NCBI GenBank assembly: GCA_034509495.1
Contig: CM067515.1
Location: 18,592,172 to 18,656,171 of the forward strand
Direction: 5' to 3'
DNA from: Acestrorhynchus altus
Taxonomy: Eukaryota; Chordata; Actinopteri; Characiformes; Acestrorhynchidae
Length of the DNA stretch: 64,000 bases
Shown here: one piece after another, positions 13,301 to 23,700 of the stretch
Position numbering within the stretch: the first letter of the stretch is position 1
How the letters are laid out: the number at the start of each line of letters is the position of its first letter
The notes under the pieces: model-generated
The model's input: only the letters and a program-made list of their open reading frames with translations
What the model was told of the DNA's origin: nothing
Database searches by the model: none
Made by a program: the position numbers and the translations under genes

Positions 13301-15734
13301 GCAAGGGTGGACTGGTACCTACTTTGTATGTAATCAGGCAGCAGGTCAGGTGGAGCTCCAGCTGGTGGTGTTTGGTTTGTTTGTGTTCAGATCGACCTTT
13401 GTTCTCTCTCTCAAGCTCAATGTCCTGCTTGCCCTAACCAAACACTGGGAGATTAAACTCTCTGATTTCAAAGCAGCTCTTTTGTAAAATCATCTAAATA
13501 CTGATTGCACAAGGCACATCTTCTTCTTCTCCTTTGAGGACATCTAGTTTTTGGAAATAACTATACATAAAAGAAACTTTTTTATGTTTGAAACAGAAAG
13601 CCATTCAGATCTTCACATTTACCTTGTTGGCCATGGTTGACCAGTTTGGGCGTTAGTCTGCTTGTATTAGTTTATTGACACCCCAGTTAGGGTGACCATG
13701 CGTTCTCAATTAGGCACATAAAATTTATAATTTCAAAAAGGAAGGAACTAAATTGTCAAAAATGGAATGGTTCTCAGCTTTATTTATTGATATTTATTTT
13801 GGTTTATTTGTTGAAATTTACATTTTTTTGTCATCTGCACTGATTCACTCTTATGCAATCCATCAATTAAATACTTTTTGGTCATTCTTTATTTCATTTC
13901 TAAAATGGAAATTATCCTATTATGTTTTTTGGTTACTGATACTATTGTTTTTCATTTACATTCTTTTACTTATAATTTATTATTTCGTCTCTATCCCTAA
14001 TAATTTTCCAGAAGATAAATGTTGCATTTTAAAAACTGTAGTGCTGACTGACCCGCATAGTGTTCTGTAATTGGTCATTTGTCTCATAGGGTTGGTCAGG
14101 TTGTTTATTTTGTTTATCTCAACCAAAATTGTCTCTAAACCTTACTCTTTGGTTCAGATATTTGATGAGGTGGAGAAGCGGAAGCTGAAATCCATAGCCA
14201 TGATTTACCCCTTCATGCAGAGTTTGAGAGAAGCTCCTTTTCCTGCTCCAGGACACACCGTCAACATCAAAAGCTTCATTCCTGAATCTGGTACTGAGGT
14301 AAGACCTTGCCTTACCATCGTAAATCCATTCCAAAAACAAATTACCTTTGATCTGTACTGGTATCCAGAAAACCAAAAGAACTGATACAGAAGGAACTGA
14401 GATGCCTAGAGAATGTCCATATTGAAGCTCAAATAATATCAATATCCAGATTGAAGTTCTAATAACATTCATATTCAGAATAAAATTCTAATAACATTAA
14501 TATCCAGAATGAAGCTCAAATAACATCAGTATGCAGAATAAAGCTTGAATAACATCAATATCCAAAATGAAGTTCTAACATTAATTTGAACATTAATATC
14601 CGGAATGACATTCTAATAATACCAATATCCAGACGGATGTTCTAAGAACATTAATATCCAGAATGAAGTTCTAAGAACATTCCAGAAAATCCAGGTAGCA
14701 ACTGTATAGCTACTGTACTATAGTAATCATTACTGTATAGTAACTGCTTTTTATGTAGCTACACTGAACAGACAAGCATGAACATGCCACCCACTCAGCA
14801 AGTCTTGCATGAGGCCAAAGAGAGCTGTTTGAGGGTAACTCAGTATAAAGGAGAGCTGCTGGGTGGAGGCATGTCCTACTCTGTTCAGACCTGACTGCAT
14901 TTGTCCTGTTCAGCCTCAGGCTTTCAGTCCCCCTGCAATGTTCCAGCATTCCTGTCAGCCAGAGGAAATGCTCGCATACACTTCACTTACAGATAGTTTA
15001 ACTCTAGAATGCCCAAGATTCCAACAATACTGGAAAGCGTGGTCAAGGTCATTCTCAGTATTTGGAATGTGCATGTTTATCATTTGTGATATTATACAGC
15101 TTATTATGATCACATTGCTTTGCTGGTAAATCATAAACTTGTGCTCAGTTTCTTAAGGAAAACAGACAGCTGTGTTGCCAAGGTACATACAGTTGTGATG
15201 GAATAGTGGGGATAAGGTACAGTTTTAGAAATACAATGTTACGATTTTACAACCTAAAAATTTACAATTGTACACAGCACAATCTAAAACATTACAGATT
15301 TACACAACACTTTACACCGTACAATTGAAAAAAACATTACAGCTGTAGACTGTGCAAACTAAAACTTCAAATTAAGTTACACTTATATAGCGCCTTTTTA
15401 GGTACTCAACAATGCGACAAAAAATTGTGCACATCTTACTCGCTCCCGGAAATCACTGTCCATCTGGAGGACTACATCAAACACTTGGAGACAGAGAGAG
15501 TGCCAATCCATATCTGAGCATACAGACACTCACATACACACTCACACACACACACCAGGGCAGCTTAGAGAAACCAATTGACCTGATATCCATGTTTTTG
15601 AAATGTGCCAGAAGGACATTGGACCTCAGTGCTGGAAGACAGATGTGTTACCCACTATGCCATTGTGATGGGAGAACTATAATTTATCTAAGGAGAAGCA
15701 ATCTGTGTACAGAAAACTACATAAAACTTTTCTG

Positions 15735-15793
<59 letters not shown>

Positions 15794-17881
15794 CGATCAG
15801 TCTGACACGTCCTATAGATTCATGGTTGGAGCATGTGGATTTCCGACCACTGTTCCGCTGTCTGACAGATGAGGAGGTGCTGCAGGTGTTTGCTGCTACG
15901 GTGCTGGAGCGCAGAATCATCTTCATTGCTGAGGAATTAGGGTATACACAAACACACACACATTACACACACTGTAATGGATGAAAATTTTATATCAGTG
16001 CACACTCATTTTCTGCTTGTTTCCTCTCTCTCAGTACATTATCTCAGGTCATCCATGCTGTTACTGTTCTTCTTCATCCCTTCATCTGGCAGCACACACT
16101 CATCTCCATCGTTCCTCAGATTCTCATAGATGTGGTGATGGCCCCCACACCATACCTGCTGGGGGTCCAGAAGCAGCTTGCTGATGAGGTCACTGACCAG
16201 GGAGATGTAAGTAAACTGACCATGACACAGTGGATAATGATATGATTCAGTCATCAGGACCATCAGAAGGTCCAGATGTTTGCTCTAACACACCTGGACA
16301 AGGTCATGATGAGAGCTGATTTAGAGTGGACATGTGGACCATCTGCTGGATCCTAAGGAGATGTGACTGTGTGTCTGACTCTGTGATCATGTTTAATGCT
16401 CCTAACAGCTGTTGGCTGTGGACCTATCAGAGGGCAGGAAAGAAACTTTTATCAGACAAGTGAGTTCATTGATTATTCTATTCTATTCTATTCTATTCTA
16501 TTCTATTCTATTCTATTCTATTCTATTCTATTCTATTCTATTACTGGCTTTCTTCCAGGAGAGCAATTGGAATGCATAAGATAATGTAGTCAATCAAACA
16601 TCAAATTTGATTGTTTCTTTGTGTTTATTGTGTTTTATGGAAGAACTTTACTGTCCATTTAAATAGATTTAAATTTATGTGGTCAGCCCTTCACAATACA
16701 TATAAATAAACCCACATTAGAAATGTGTGTTTCTCTGCTGCCACTTGCTGGTCATAGTTCATGTTGCAGCTTTTACAGCTTACAGGTTCTGCTGTGTCTG
16801 TAAATTTGTATAATCCTGATCTTTACAAATTAGCAAAACAGCCAAAACAGCATCTTTATTGCTTTGCAAAGAATATTTGTAACTTTCAGTGGAAGTCACA
16901 GTATTCCCAGTATTCCCAAAATTTTCCCAGTTATTTTGGAGCATATTTATTATTATTCATTCGTAATGAAATAAAGAATATAGAAGTGCCAGATTCACAT
17001 TATGTCAAAAAGTGAAAATACGAAAAAATGGAGAAAAAAGGTTCACCTGTTCACCTGTCTGCCTAAAATCAGGGTAAACAGTGCAGGTATGTGGTTCTGC
17101 TAGACTCCACTCTACATGCTGAGTGCTGAAACTTGTTTGTGGTTATAGATAGGAGATGAGGACAGCATCTTACCCCCAAAACTGAAAGAGGAGATTCTGC
17201 AAGCCCTGAAGACCAGAAGTGAGAAAGCCAGTGAGTTCTGTTTTTGAAATTACACCATGAAAAGAAGAGACCTTAACAATCAAAACATGTATTTACTCAC
17301 ATAACAACAACAACAACAATACTACTACTACTACTAATAATAATAATAATGATAACAGTAATAATAATAATTTCTTCTTGTTGCTAATTTGTTGTATGCA
17401 ATATTTTGTGTTTTTGTTCTGTTGTAGCCCTGGAGGAGTTGAATCGTGTGGTTCCTGAAGCCTTCTTGCCATTCTTCGTGAAGACAGTCGGACATTTTGC
17501 TAAGCACATCGTGCGGAGTGGGACGGGGCAGCAGGGTCATTTCCAGAAGAGGAAATTCTGTAAAGAGGTGGAGTCTAAGAGCACTCGCCACTTTGTTAAG
17601 AAGTTTGTGGAGACACAGATGTTTGACCTGTTTATTCAGGAGGCAGAGCAAAGGCCTGACAATCCGCATGGTAAATACAGTAAATACATGATGCATTGTT
17701 ATATACAGTGGGGTCTATTGCATTACAATATATACTATATAGTTTAGATGAATTCACTATTATTGTTACATGTGAAAATGTTAAGCACATCTGTTTGTTT
17801 GTTTTTTTCTCTCCAGGATTTTTTGAACAAAAGATTGCAGAGTATCAGAAGAAAATGAAAGAAAAAGCAAAGAAACACTAG
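573..17881 (+). CDS. dennd2d: DENN domain-containing protein 2D, multi-exon gene
   Basis: Guanine-nucleotide exchange factor of the DENND2 family, known to act on Rab9-type GTPases in endosomal traffic. Coding exons by GT-AG splicing and continuous phase: 573-615, 1900-1947, 6572-6667, 10082-10263, 12619-12731, 12804-12873, 12974-13051, 14158-14298, 15793-15941, 16035-16206, 16409-16459, 17149-17230, 17428-17670, 17817-17881 (TAG). They total 1533 nt, 510 aa; human DENND2D is about 470 aa. The uDENN part starts near residue 75 (FFEYLVVVSLKK) and includes AITLFCFPEG and ETFSFVLTEIDGSRRNGYCR. The cDENN core has YCIISKLACFGLFSK, AMIYPFMQSLREAPFPAPG, ISLTRPIDSWLEHVDFRPL, VLERRIIFIAEELG. The dDENN end has VGHFAKHI and RFVKKFVETQ-type sequence (here HFVKKFVETQMFDLFIQEAE) and a lysine-rich C-terminus. 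The short N-terminus distinguishes 2D from 2A-2C. A second start at 5195 would give about 500 aa. Exon joins are inferred without transcript data. Confidence 0.93.
1032..1076. repeat. GT microsatellite
   Basis: Uninterrupted GT dinucleotide run in the DENND2D intron after exon 1a. Confidence 0.95.
1250..1555. repeat. 29-bp minisatellite
   Basis: About ten diverged copies of a 29-bp unit resembling CCATTCAGTCTACAGCAG followed by TTTAGCCTCAC. Intronic in DENND2D. The copies drift by substitutions and one-base length changes, so the array is old. Confidence 0.8.
1900..1947 (+). other. dennd2d: DENND2D candidate exon 2, used with exon 1a
   Basis: A pyrimidine-rich tract (TTTTTCTCTCTA) precedes a TCAG acceptor, and a strong AAAG|GTAAGA donor follows. 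The 48-nt length is a multiple of three and enters and leaves in phase 1, so it can be included or skipped without a frame change. It encodes an acidic/serine-rich linker. Confidence 0.55.
2756..3425 (+). mobile_element. Retroelement fragment inserted in Tc1 copy
   Basis: Its 3' end reads GGGATCAATAAAGTTCTA followed by tandem CCTAT units (3374-3415), the usual look of a fish non-LTR 3' tail. The 5' part contains repeated CAGTCTGA/AGTCTG motifs and no recognised protein. Confidence 0.5.
3485..3545 (+). repeat. Teleost short repeat (TCGCTCTGGATAAGGGCGTC type)
   Basis: Contains the phrase TCGCTCTGGATAAGGGCGTC followed by TGCTAAATGCC, a very common dispersed teleost sequence. It interrupts the Tc1 copy between two segments that are adjacent in intact relatives. 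Confidence 0.6.
4180..4625 (-). mobile_element. Degenerate Tc1/mariner transposase fragment
   Basis: Minus-strand translation keeps WLIYSDESHFY, the first catalytic aspartate motif of Tc1 transposases, plus HYINEVL downstream. Many stops and frameshifts. It is related to the fragment at 40430-40890. Confidence 0.65.
4626..5050. other. Intron sequence, nothing recognised
   Basis: Unique AT-rich DNA with short local duplications of AGAACATTAGTA. No exon, RNA or mobile element identified. Confidence 0.5.
5054..5071 (-). promoter_or_regulatory. CTCF-like motif upstream of DENND2D exon 1b
   Basis: The minus-strand reading GTGGCCAGCAGGGGGCCA fits the CTCF core (CCAGCAGGGGGC) closely. It lies 124 nt before the exon 1b ATG. 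Occupancy is unknown. Confidence 0.4.
5195..5255 (+). other. dennd2d: DENND2D candidate alternative first coding exon 1b
   Basis: ATG followed by 20 codons (MNGSGTSWNRRRGARKTNRK), ending in phase 1 at A|GTGAGT, the same phase as exon 1a/2. It splices directly to 6572. The flanking DNA is GC-richer than the rest of the intron and holds a CTCF-like motif (5054-5071) and an inverted-repeat element (5311-5400), which fits a promoter region. A second ATG-to-GTAAGT stretch just upstream (5139-5170) ends in phase 2 and does not fit. Confidence 0.6.
5311..5400 (+). promoter_or_regulatory. Inverted-repeat element A, start of DENND2D intron after exon 1b
   Basis: About 90 bp. The left arm CTCTCCGTCCCACCTTGAA is mirrored by TTTGAGGTGGAACTGGGAA on the right, with an internal ACCAGAACG block. 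It begins 56 nt after the exon 1b donor. It is clearly related to the element at 45511-45606, and both have the same orientation relative to their gene. It could be a promoter-associated regulatory element or a small palindromic transposable element. Confidence 0.55.
5401..6571. other. Intron with CA microsatellite
   Basis: AT-rich intron between exon 1b and the first shared exon. Its only structured feature is the CA run at 6060-6107. Confidence 0.7.
6060..6107. repeat. CA microsatellite
   Basis: Uninterrupted CA run of about 24 units in a DENND2D intron. Confidence 0.95.
7301..7352. repeat. GT microsatellite ending in GC steps
   Basis: GT run followed by GCGCGC, an alternating purine-pyrimidine tract in a DENND2D intron. 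Confidence 0.95.
7960..8320. mobile_element. Short non-autonomous element, related to 38.1 and 58.1 kb copies
   Basis: Shares GCTATGAGAATTTGATTG and the end phrase CAAAACATTTGAACATATAG with the elements at 38085-38380 and 58128-58330. No coding capacity. Ends are approximate. Confidence 0.4.
8321..10081. other. DENND2D intron, mostly unique
   Basis: No exon recognised. A short ACCAAACATGTCTTGACT match to the dispersed family occurs near 9884. The longest open frame (8769-9287) has no family resemblance and lacks splice or codon-bias support. Confidence 0.5.
10645..10800 (-). repeat. RTE/SINE-like 3' tail with AATC tandem
   Basis: Tandem AATC (10651-10676), then TTTATTTATATAGCACTGTT and CACAAAGCAGCTTAACAGAA. 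This is a widespread fish repeat whose 3' end carries the short tandem, so it is oriented on the minus strand. Confidence 0.55.
10801..12618. other. DENND2D intron, no recognised feature
   Basis: Mixed unique sequence with several short open frames that match no family I recognise. The frame at 11969-12391 (minus) shows no domain. Confidence 0.45.
13052..14157. other. DENND2D intron, no recognised feature
   Basis: Contains a short duplicated CACCAACACACCA motif at 13060-13110 and a very T-rich segment at 13750-14000. Open frames there are artefacts of low complexity. Confidence 0.5.
14400..14690. repeat. 29-bp minisatellite in DENND2D intron
   Basis: About ten diverged units of AGAATGAAGTTCTAATAACA followed by TTAATATCC, period 29 bp with one longer unit. 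Confidence 0.85.
15370..15660. repeat. Dispersed fish repeat (TATATAGCGCCTTTTTAGGT type)
   Basis: Starts with TATATAGCGCCTTTTTAGGT and ends near TGTTACCCACTATGCCATT. It matches the general layout of a common teleost dispersed repeat, with a CA-rich middle. It lies upstream of DENND2D exon 9. Confidence 0.5.
15736..15790. repeat. TG microsatellite at a 3' splice site
   Basis: A pure TG run of about 27 units reaches directly to the AG acceptor of DENND2D exon 9 (exon starts 15793). The usual pyrimidine tract is replaced by the repeat, with only CTTTTCTGC before it. Confidence 0.95.
16473..16542. repeat. ATTCT pentanucleotide microsatellite
   Basis: About 14 units of the ATTCT/TTCTA pentamer, starting 14 nt after the exon 16409-16459 donor of DENND2D. 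Confidence 0.95.
17300..17372. repeat. AAC/ACT/AAT trinucleotide cluster
   Basis: Adjacent short runs of AAC, TAC and AAT in the DENND2D intron before exon 17428. Confidence 0.85.
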
Positions 17882-18063
17882 GACAGGACTCTGGATGGAC
17901 AGTGTGTATGTGTGTGAAATGGATGTTCATTCTAAATCAAACAGATGTTAAAAAATTCAGATTGTAGATAGAAAATGTAGATTATTTATGTTTTCTCTAT
18001 CTTTAAGTTTAACTGTAAAGTGAGGAATTTCTGTGTGATAAATGTGAATGTATGTAACACTGT

Positions 18064-18068
<5 letters not shown>

Positions 18069-18126
<58 letters not shown>
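18069..18126. repeat. TG microsatellite in DENND2D 3' UTR
   Basis: About 29 TG units between the stop codon and the AATAAA at 18230. If transcribed, it gives a long UG tract in the mRNA. Confidence 0.95.
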
Positions 18127-18127
<1 letters not shown>

Positions 18128-18229
18128 ATATGTGATTAAGCATGGAGAATAACAGACTGCTGACTTTAGTTTATGTGTTTAGTGGATAATATGGATCCTG
18201 ATCAATGGGTGAAACTGAGCCAGTGCTGA

Positions 18230-18235
18230 AATAAA
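18230..18235 (+). terminator. DENND2D polyadenylation signal
   Basis: AATAAA about 350 nt after the DENND2D stop codon, followed within about 10 nt by a T/C-rich stretch (CTTCCTCCTTTTT). It is the first canonical hexamer after the stop. The short 3' UTR contains a long TG repeat (18069-18126). Confidence 0.7.
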
Positions 18236-18354
18236 GACTTCCTCCTTTTTATTTGGTTTAATGTTTCTAAGCTCTCCTGTTTCCATTTACCCAACGTTTA
18301 AAGCCCTGAGGTTACAGTATATAAGCCATAGTTCAGCTAGTTTACACCCAGCCC

Positions 18355-18478
18355 ACTCTCTAATTCTAGTCAGTCAGTCAAGGCATGTTTGGTGCTGCCT
18401 TACTTTTAGAACTTATAAGACTAATGTAGCTAACAAGTAATGGAAGCTTATACCCCATTAGTTAGCACTGGAGGCAGT
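18355..18478. repeat. Dispersed repeat copy (ATTAGCAC family)
   Basis: Contains AAGGCATGTTTGGTGCTG and TAATGGAAGCTTATACCCCA followed by TTAGTTAGCACTGGAG, matching the family at 1-550. Confidence 0.55.
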
Positions 18479-18479
18479 T

Positions 18480-19265
18480 TTAGAGTCCATTATAAAATAT
18501 ACAATGTCCACTATGATTTATTAACCATTAATTATTTAGCATGCACTGTGAATTCTATGATGTTCAGTACCACGAGGAATGAATCAATATCCACTATCAA
18601 TCATTCAGTATATATTAGGAATACAATTCAGTATGAATTATTCAGTATCCATTAAAAAAACGCCTTAGTATCCACTATGAGTTATTCAGAAACCATTATG
18701 TATGATTCAGTATCCAGGATGAATTATTCAGTATCCACTATGAACACCTTAGTATCCACTGATGTACTCAGTATCCACCATGAATGATTCGGTGTTCACT
18801 AGGAATGAATGAGTATCCACTAAGAAACATTCTGTATATGTTATGAATACTATCCATTGTGAATATTTCAGTATGTACTATGCATAATTCAGTATCCACT
18901 ATGAATTATTCAGTATCCATCATGAATGAGTTAGTATACAGTGTCCACTATGAATTATTATCCATTATTATCCGTTATTGAGTATCCACTATGAGGTATT
19001 CAGTATCCACTTTCACTAGGAATGAATCAGTATCCACTATGAATCATTCTGTATATATTATGAATTCTCTCCGTTGTGAATTTTTCAGGATCTACTATGC
19101 ATTATTCAGTATCCACTCTGAATTATTCAGTATCGACTGAATAATTCACTAACCACTATGAATGATTCAGTATATACTGTGAATTATTCAATATACCCTA
19201 TCAATAATTCAGTATCTTCTATAAGTTATTCAATATCTACTATGAATTTTCAGCTTCTAATATGA
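18480..19265. repeat. 21-bp minisatellite
   Basis: A long array of a 21-bp unit with consensus ATTCAGTATCCACTATGAAT plus T, with many variants and indels. It fills most of the space between the 3' ends of DENND2D and DRAM2. Confidence 0.9.
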
Positions 19266-20360
19266 ATTATTGTATATGATTATGTGTGAACTCCGCATTA
19301 GAATGGGAACAGCTGCAAACAAATTTGGCTCATGCTGTATGAGAGTGTGTGTGAGAGTGTGTGTTGATGCTATACAAAACTGTGTGTGTACTCTTCAAGA
19401 AGAAGGATGTGGTTTCTTTAAAACTGAAACTTCAGAGTCTGAAACTTTCCATTTTATCAAACTTTCTATTAAACATTTCATCAGATTTAATTTGTTTTAC
19501 AAACAGTACAAAAAAGAAGCCTGTCAACTTATAAATGCAAATCCATACAGTGCTTGATTTTATGCATCTCTATACTGTAGTAAAACTGACTGGATCATTA
19601 CAGTTGAGTTATTACACTTGCATGCATCTGTTTTACACAGCACCAGTAAAAAACAAAAACAAAACACTTTCATAATCATAAAGACATTCAAATGAAACGT
19701 TTTGTGCTTAAAAATGTTAAATCAGCTCTGTGTAAATATAAACAGTATGCTTTTGATAAGTAGTTAATTACACTCATCAATGAAAAGCTGGAAGTGACGG
19801 TTAGATAAAAGTTACTAGGAACAATAAATGATTAAAAAGTAGAGTTATTTGGGCCAATGCCAATGCTAGTGGTGCTGGCACTAGCAGGAGTCCTTCTCCG
19901 TGGTTCTGTAGGTTGATAAGACCAGCCCCCTTCCTGGAGCCCTATGACACGGCTTCTCTTGAACTCCTCCAAAAGCCCAAATTTCAAACTCTTCCCTGAA
20001 CCTCATAGTGAGTCAGGTATGGCAATAATGCCCATACTTGGGCATATTAATACTTGCTTGCGTCACATACCAAGTCAAGTATGAAACTTGAGTCATTTCA
20101 TGATATCAAGCCTTCCCAGTAAGATCCATGAGTATTGTGATATAACCCAGGTGGGTTTGAAGGGAATTTGATTAAGACTACTGTGCCAGTAGTGAATGTG
20201 ATCAGCTCTGCTCTGTTAATAATAAACTGAACTGGGTAACAGGGCACCACACTGAAGTACTACAACTGTACTAACAGTACTATAGATCTGCAGTACTCAG
20301 GTTTACTGGGCTGCTGATTGATGTAACATCCGAATAAATAATAACATCCCAGTAAATCTT
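19266..20360. other. Intergenic DNA between convergent genes
   Basis: No gene recognised. The stretch contains unique AT-rich DNA and an ACTGTACTAACAGTACT palindrome-like motif near 20268. Confidence 0.45.
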
Positions 20361-20369
20361 AAAATTGAG

Positions 20370-20575
20370 AATTTGATTGGATCTGCCTCAGAGCTTGCCC
20401 CACCCACCAGCTGGGATGGAGATTTTTATTGCTTCTGCCCGAGTTTGCCAGTCCCACAGCTGAGATGGAGTTGAGTGGGTCTGCCACTACATTTGTGCCG
20501 CTCCCCAGCTGAGATAGAGATCTTGATTGATCTTGGTTTTGATTGATCTCGAGTTTCCCCCGCCTCCCGCAGGCT
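20370..20575. repeat. Short tandem repeat in DRAM2 3' UTR
   Basis: Three to four diverged units of about 50-60 bp, each with GAGTTTGCC-like and CCCAGCTGAGATGGAGAT-like phrases. Confidence 0.6.
20425..20430 (-). terminator. DRAM2 candidate polyadenylation signal
   Basis: TTTATT on the plus strand is AATAAA on the transcribed strand, about 310 nt after the DRAM2 stop. It lies inside a short tandem repeat. The actual cleavage site is not established. Confidence 0.4.
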
Positions 20576-20739
20576 GTCTGTAATCCACTTACAGTCACAC
20601 ATATTCAGTCCCAAATGGGAAAACAGTGAGTAATACAGTAAGAAGTATCCGTGTCTGTCTTCTGTCTTTATCGAAAACATCTGACTGCTTCAGGATTGCA
20701 GTTGTACAGCCATGCCACAGGAGGCAAGGGTGTGCATGG

Positions 20740-23700
20740 TCAGATGTTCCCTGACAGCAGTGGTGAGCATTCTCCGTGGTGCAGGTGCTCTCTGTCATCA
20801 TACAAAGGGTAGCTGTACAGATGGTTACTGTGCAGGATGGGCTGAACCCGGAGAGAGATCTTCTACAGTGAGTAATCGGACAGCAGAATCAGGTGCATCT
20901 GTACAATGAATCATTTTTAACAACAAAAAATCTACAAGGACTCTCCTTCAGACTTACCTGGAAGTCACGGATGTAAGTGAAGAAGAAGCAGATGAAGGAG
21001 AAAGCTAGAGACCACTCAGCCCCTGCACTCACCAGGTGAGGCAGGTAACCCTAAAACACAGATTTGTTTTCACATTCCATATTTTTAATAAACACAGCAC
21101 GTTTGCCCATCTTAACCCATTAAACCATTAAACCCTGTGTGTGGGGCCTCACTTCAGTTCTTCACTCTCATAACTACACCGATCAACCATCATACGATGA
21201 CCACTTCCTTGTCTTACACTCACTACCACTCGCTAATCACTATATTGTTTTTAATTACAGACATCTGTTTCTCTGCATATGTTGTTAACCCCCTTTAACC
21301 CTGTTCTTCACTGGTCAGGACCATCACACAGCAGGTATCATCTGTTTCTGCAGTTTGCATTGGTCATCCTGTACTCCATGTTCAGTGCTCACATCATCCT
21401 GATGTTTGCTGGTTGATGGACTATTCTCTGTCCAGCAGTGACACTGATCCACTCGTATCAGCGCATGTATACTAACACACAGTGTCACTTCAGTGCTGTG
21501 AATGACCCACATAATACCTGAACTTTAAAGAACAGAGTGAAAGGAAACTAGCAGAATATGCAGAGAAACAGATGGAGTCTGTAGTGAGTGCAGAGATAAG
21601 GAGGTGGTCACAATGTTACAACCCCAATTTCAGTGAAGTTGGGACGCTGTGTAAAACATGAATAAAAACAGAATATGATGATTTGCAAATCCTTGGTAAC
21701 TTCACAGGTGTGCAGAAAGCCAGCGGTGTTTCTTAGTGTTGTTGATATATGGGTTTCACTTTACATGGTCAAGCCTTAACTTGCAATTGTAGATGGAGTG
21801 ATGAGCTGTGCTCACTGACAGTGGCTTTCTGAAGTGTTCCTGAGCCCATGTGGTAATATCTGTTACAGAATGATGTCTGAGGGATCGAAGGTCATGGGCA
21901 TTCATTGTTGGTTTTCAGCTTTGCAGCATACTTGCAGAGATTTCTCCAGATTCTCTGAATCTTTCTCTGAATGGACAGTAGGGGATACAAACCCTAAATT
22001 CCTTGCAACTGCATGTTGAGAGCTGTTGAGTTTAAATTGCTCAAGTAGTTGTTCACAAAGTGGTGAACGTCACCCCATCCTTGCTTGTGAATAACTGAGC
22101 CATTTGGGGATACTCCCTTTATACCCAATAGTGACACTCACCAGTTCTTTGAGCATTCCACAACTTTCCCAGTATTTTGTTGGCCCTGTCTCAACTTTTG
22201 TGGAACATGTTGCAGGCGTGAAATTCAACAGGTGTGAAAATTCTGTTTTCAACAATAAATATTTTGTCTTTTTAGTGCATTCAATTGAATATTAGTTGAC
22301 AGAATGATTTGCAGATCAGCATATTCTGTTTTTATTTATGTTTTACACAATGTGCCAACTCCATTAGTAGTGTGAATGAACTGTGTTCATTGATTTTCAA
22401 GTGGTTGCTAAGTTGTTGCCATGGGGTTGCTTGGTGGTTATATAGCTGTTAGCATACTGTACCATACAGCCATACTGTTGGTAGGCATCTGAAGCGGTGT
22501 TCCTTTTCCACTAGAACTCTCCCCTCATCACATTCAATGCTCCTGACACCAGGAGGACGAAGACAAGTATCTCTGATATATATTGTGAAGCCAGCCACCA
22601 ACTCTTTTTGAACTGCTGCCAACTGGGCAAACTGGGCAACCAATGTGCTCAAAGAAAAGCACCAGGCAGTCAGTGCACTCGGAGGAAAGTGCGGGGTCCC
22701 GACACAATAGCCAACAGACACCTGTGTGGGCAGAGAGGGCCATCTACCCACACAGAGAAAGCATGGACAATTTTGCCCTCTGAGACTTATGAAGACATGA
22801 GGGGGAACAATCCTTTTCCCACACCATACTGCCTCTGCTGTACCGTAACTTACTCTCTCTCCAGGGATCCAGTGTAGCTTTGTGGCCACTTCCACTTCAG
22901 GCAGCTCGTCGTACATCAGCATTGACGACACAAACACTGAGAAATGTGGTCAAGGAGCAGCCCTGTAGTCTTAATGAACACACACCAAACTCAACTAAAG
23001 TGAAGTTCTACCCAAACGTTACCCACCCCCCCAAAAAACACACACCCACCTTACTATAAATGTAGTCTATTAGTAATTGGCTTCAGGAGCCACACAACAC
23101 CTTGATAAAATGTAAAGTTACATTTTACAGTTTACATATCTCAACCTGTAGGCAGTGGGGTAATCTGTAAGGATACAGACGGTGATGCTGAGGAGGCACC
23201 ACACCCCAACCGCTGTGCGAGCCCAAAGGATTTCGGTGCCATGGAAACGTGGCTGCATGCGGTACGACACACCTGTCTGCACCAGGATGTACAGTGCTCC
23301 AGGCCCAAAGGTCAGCCCAGCCCCAAACAGGTGCATTGACATCATATCTGTTTTCTGTTAAGCGGCAACAAACATCAGATACATGTTTTATACCTGCATT
23401 ATAACAAACTTTACAACTGAAACAACTTAGTGCATAAGGTAGGTGTTTCTAATAAAGTGGACAGTGAGAGAAAGCACAGGGTATATGTTACTAAAAAAGA
23501 GCAATAAATGATACAGATCATAGTTTTATAACCTGAAAGTTGGCGACGACACACATCCCTATAGAACTGAACACTCCAAGCAGGAATCCAGTATAATTCA
23601 GCATCTGCAAACTGGACTCACATTCCGAGATCAGAGCCTGGACCTGCTTATAGCGCACATACACTGTACACAGACCTGAAACATACCCATTCACGCATAC

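Noticed and set aside
13753..14070. Hydrophobic 105-aa open frame resembling membrane spans
   Set aside because: The hydrophobicity comes from a T-rich intron segment. There is no family resemblance and it ends just before a real DENND2D exon.
22449..22937. 162-aa minus-strand open frame as a single exon
   Set aside because: Only its first 83 nt (22936-22854) are DRAM2 coding. Beyond the GTAAGT donor, similarity to the family stops.
23146..23354. DRAM2 exon 4 ending at the CAG|GTTGAG donor (23146)
   Set aside because: It leaves phase 2 and runs into a stop in the next exon. The donor at 23177 restores frame and the family spacing.
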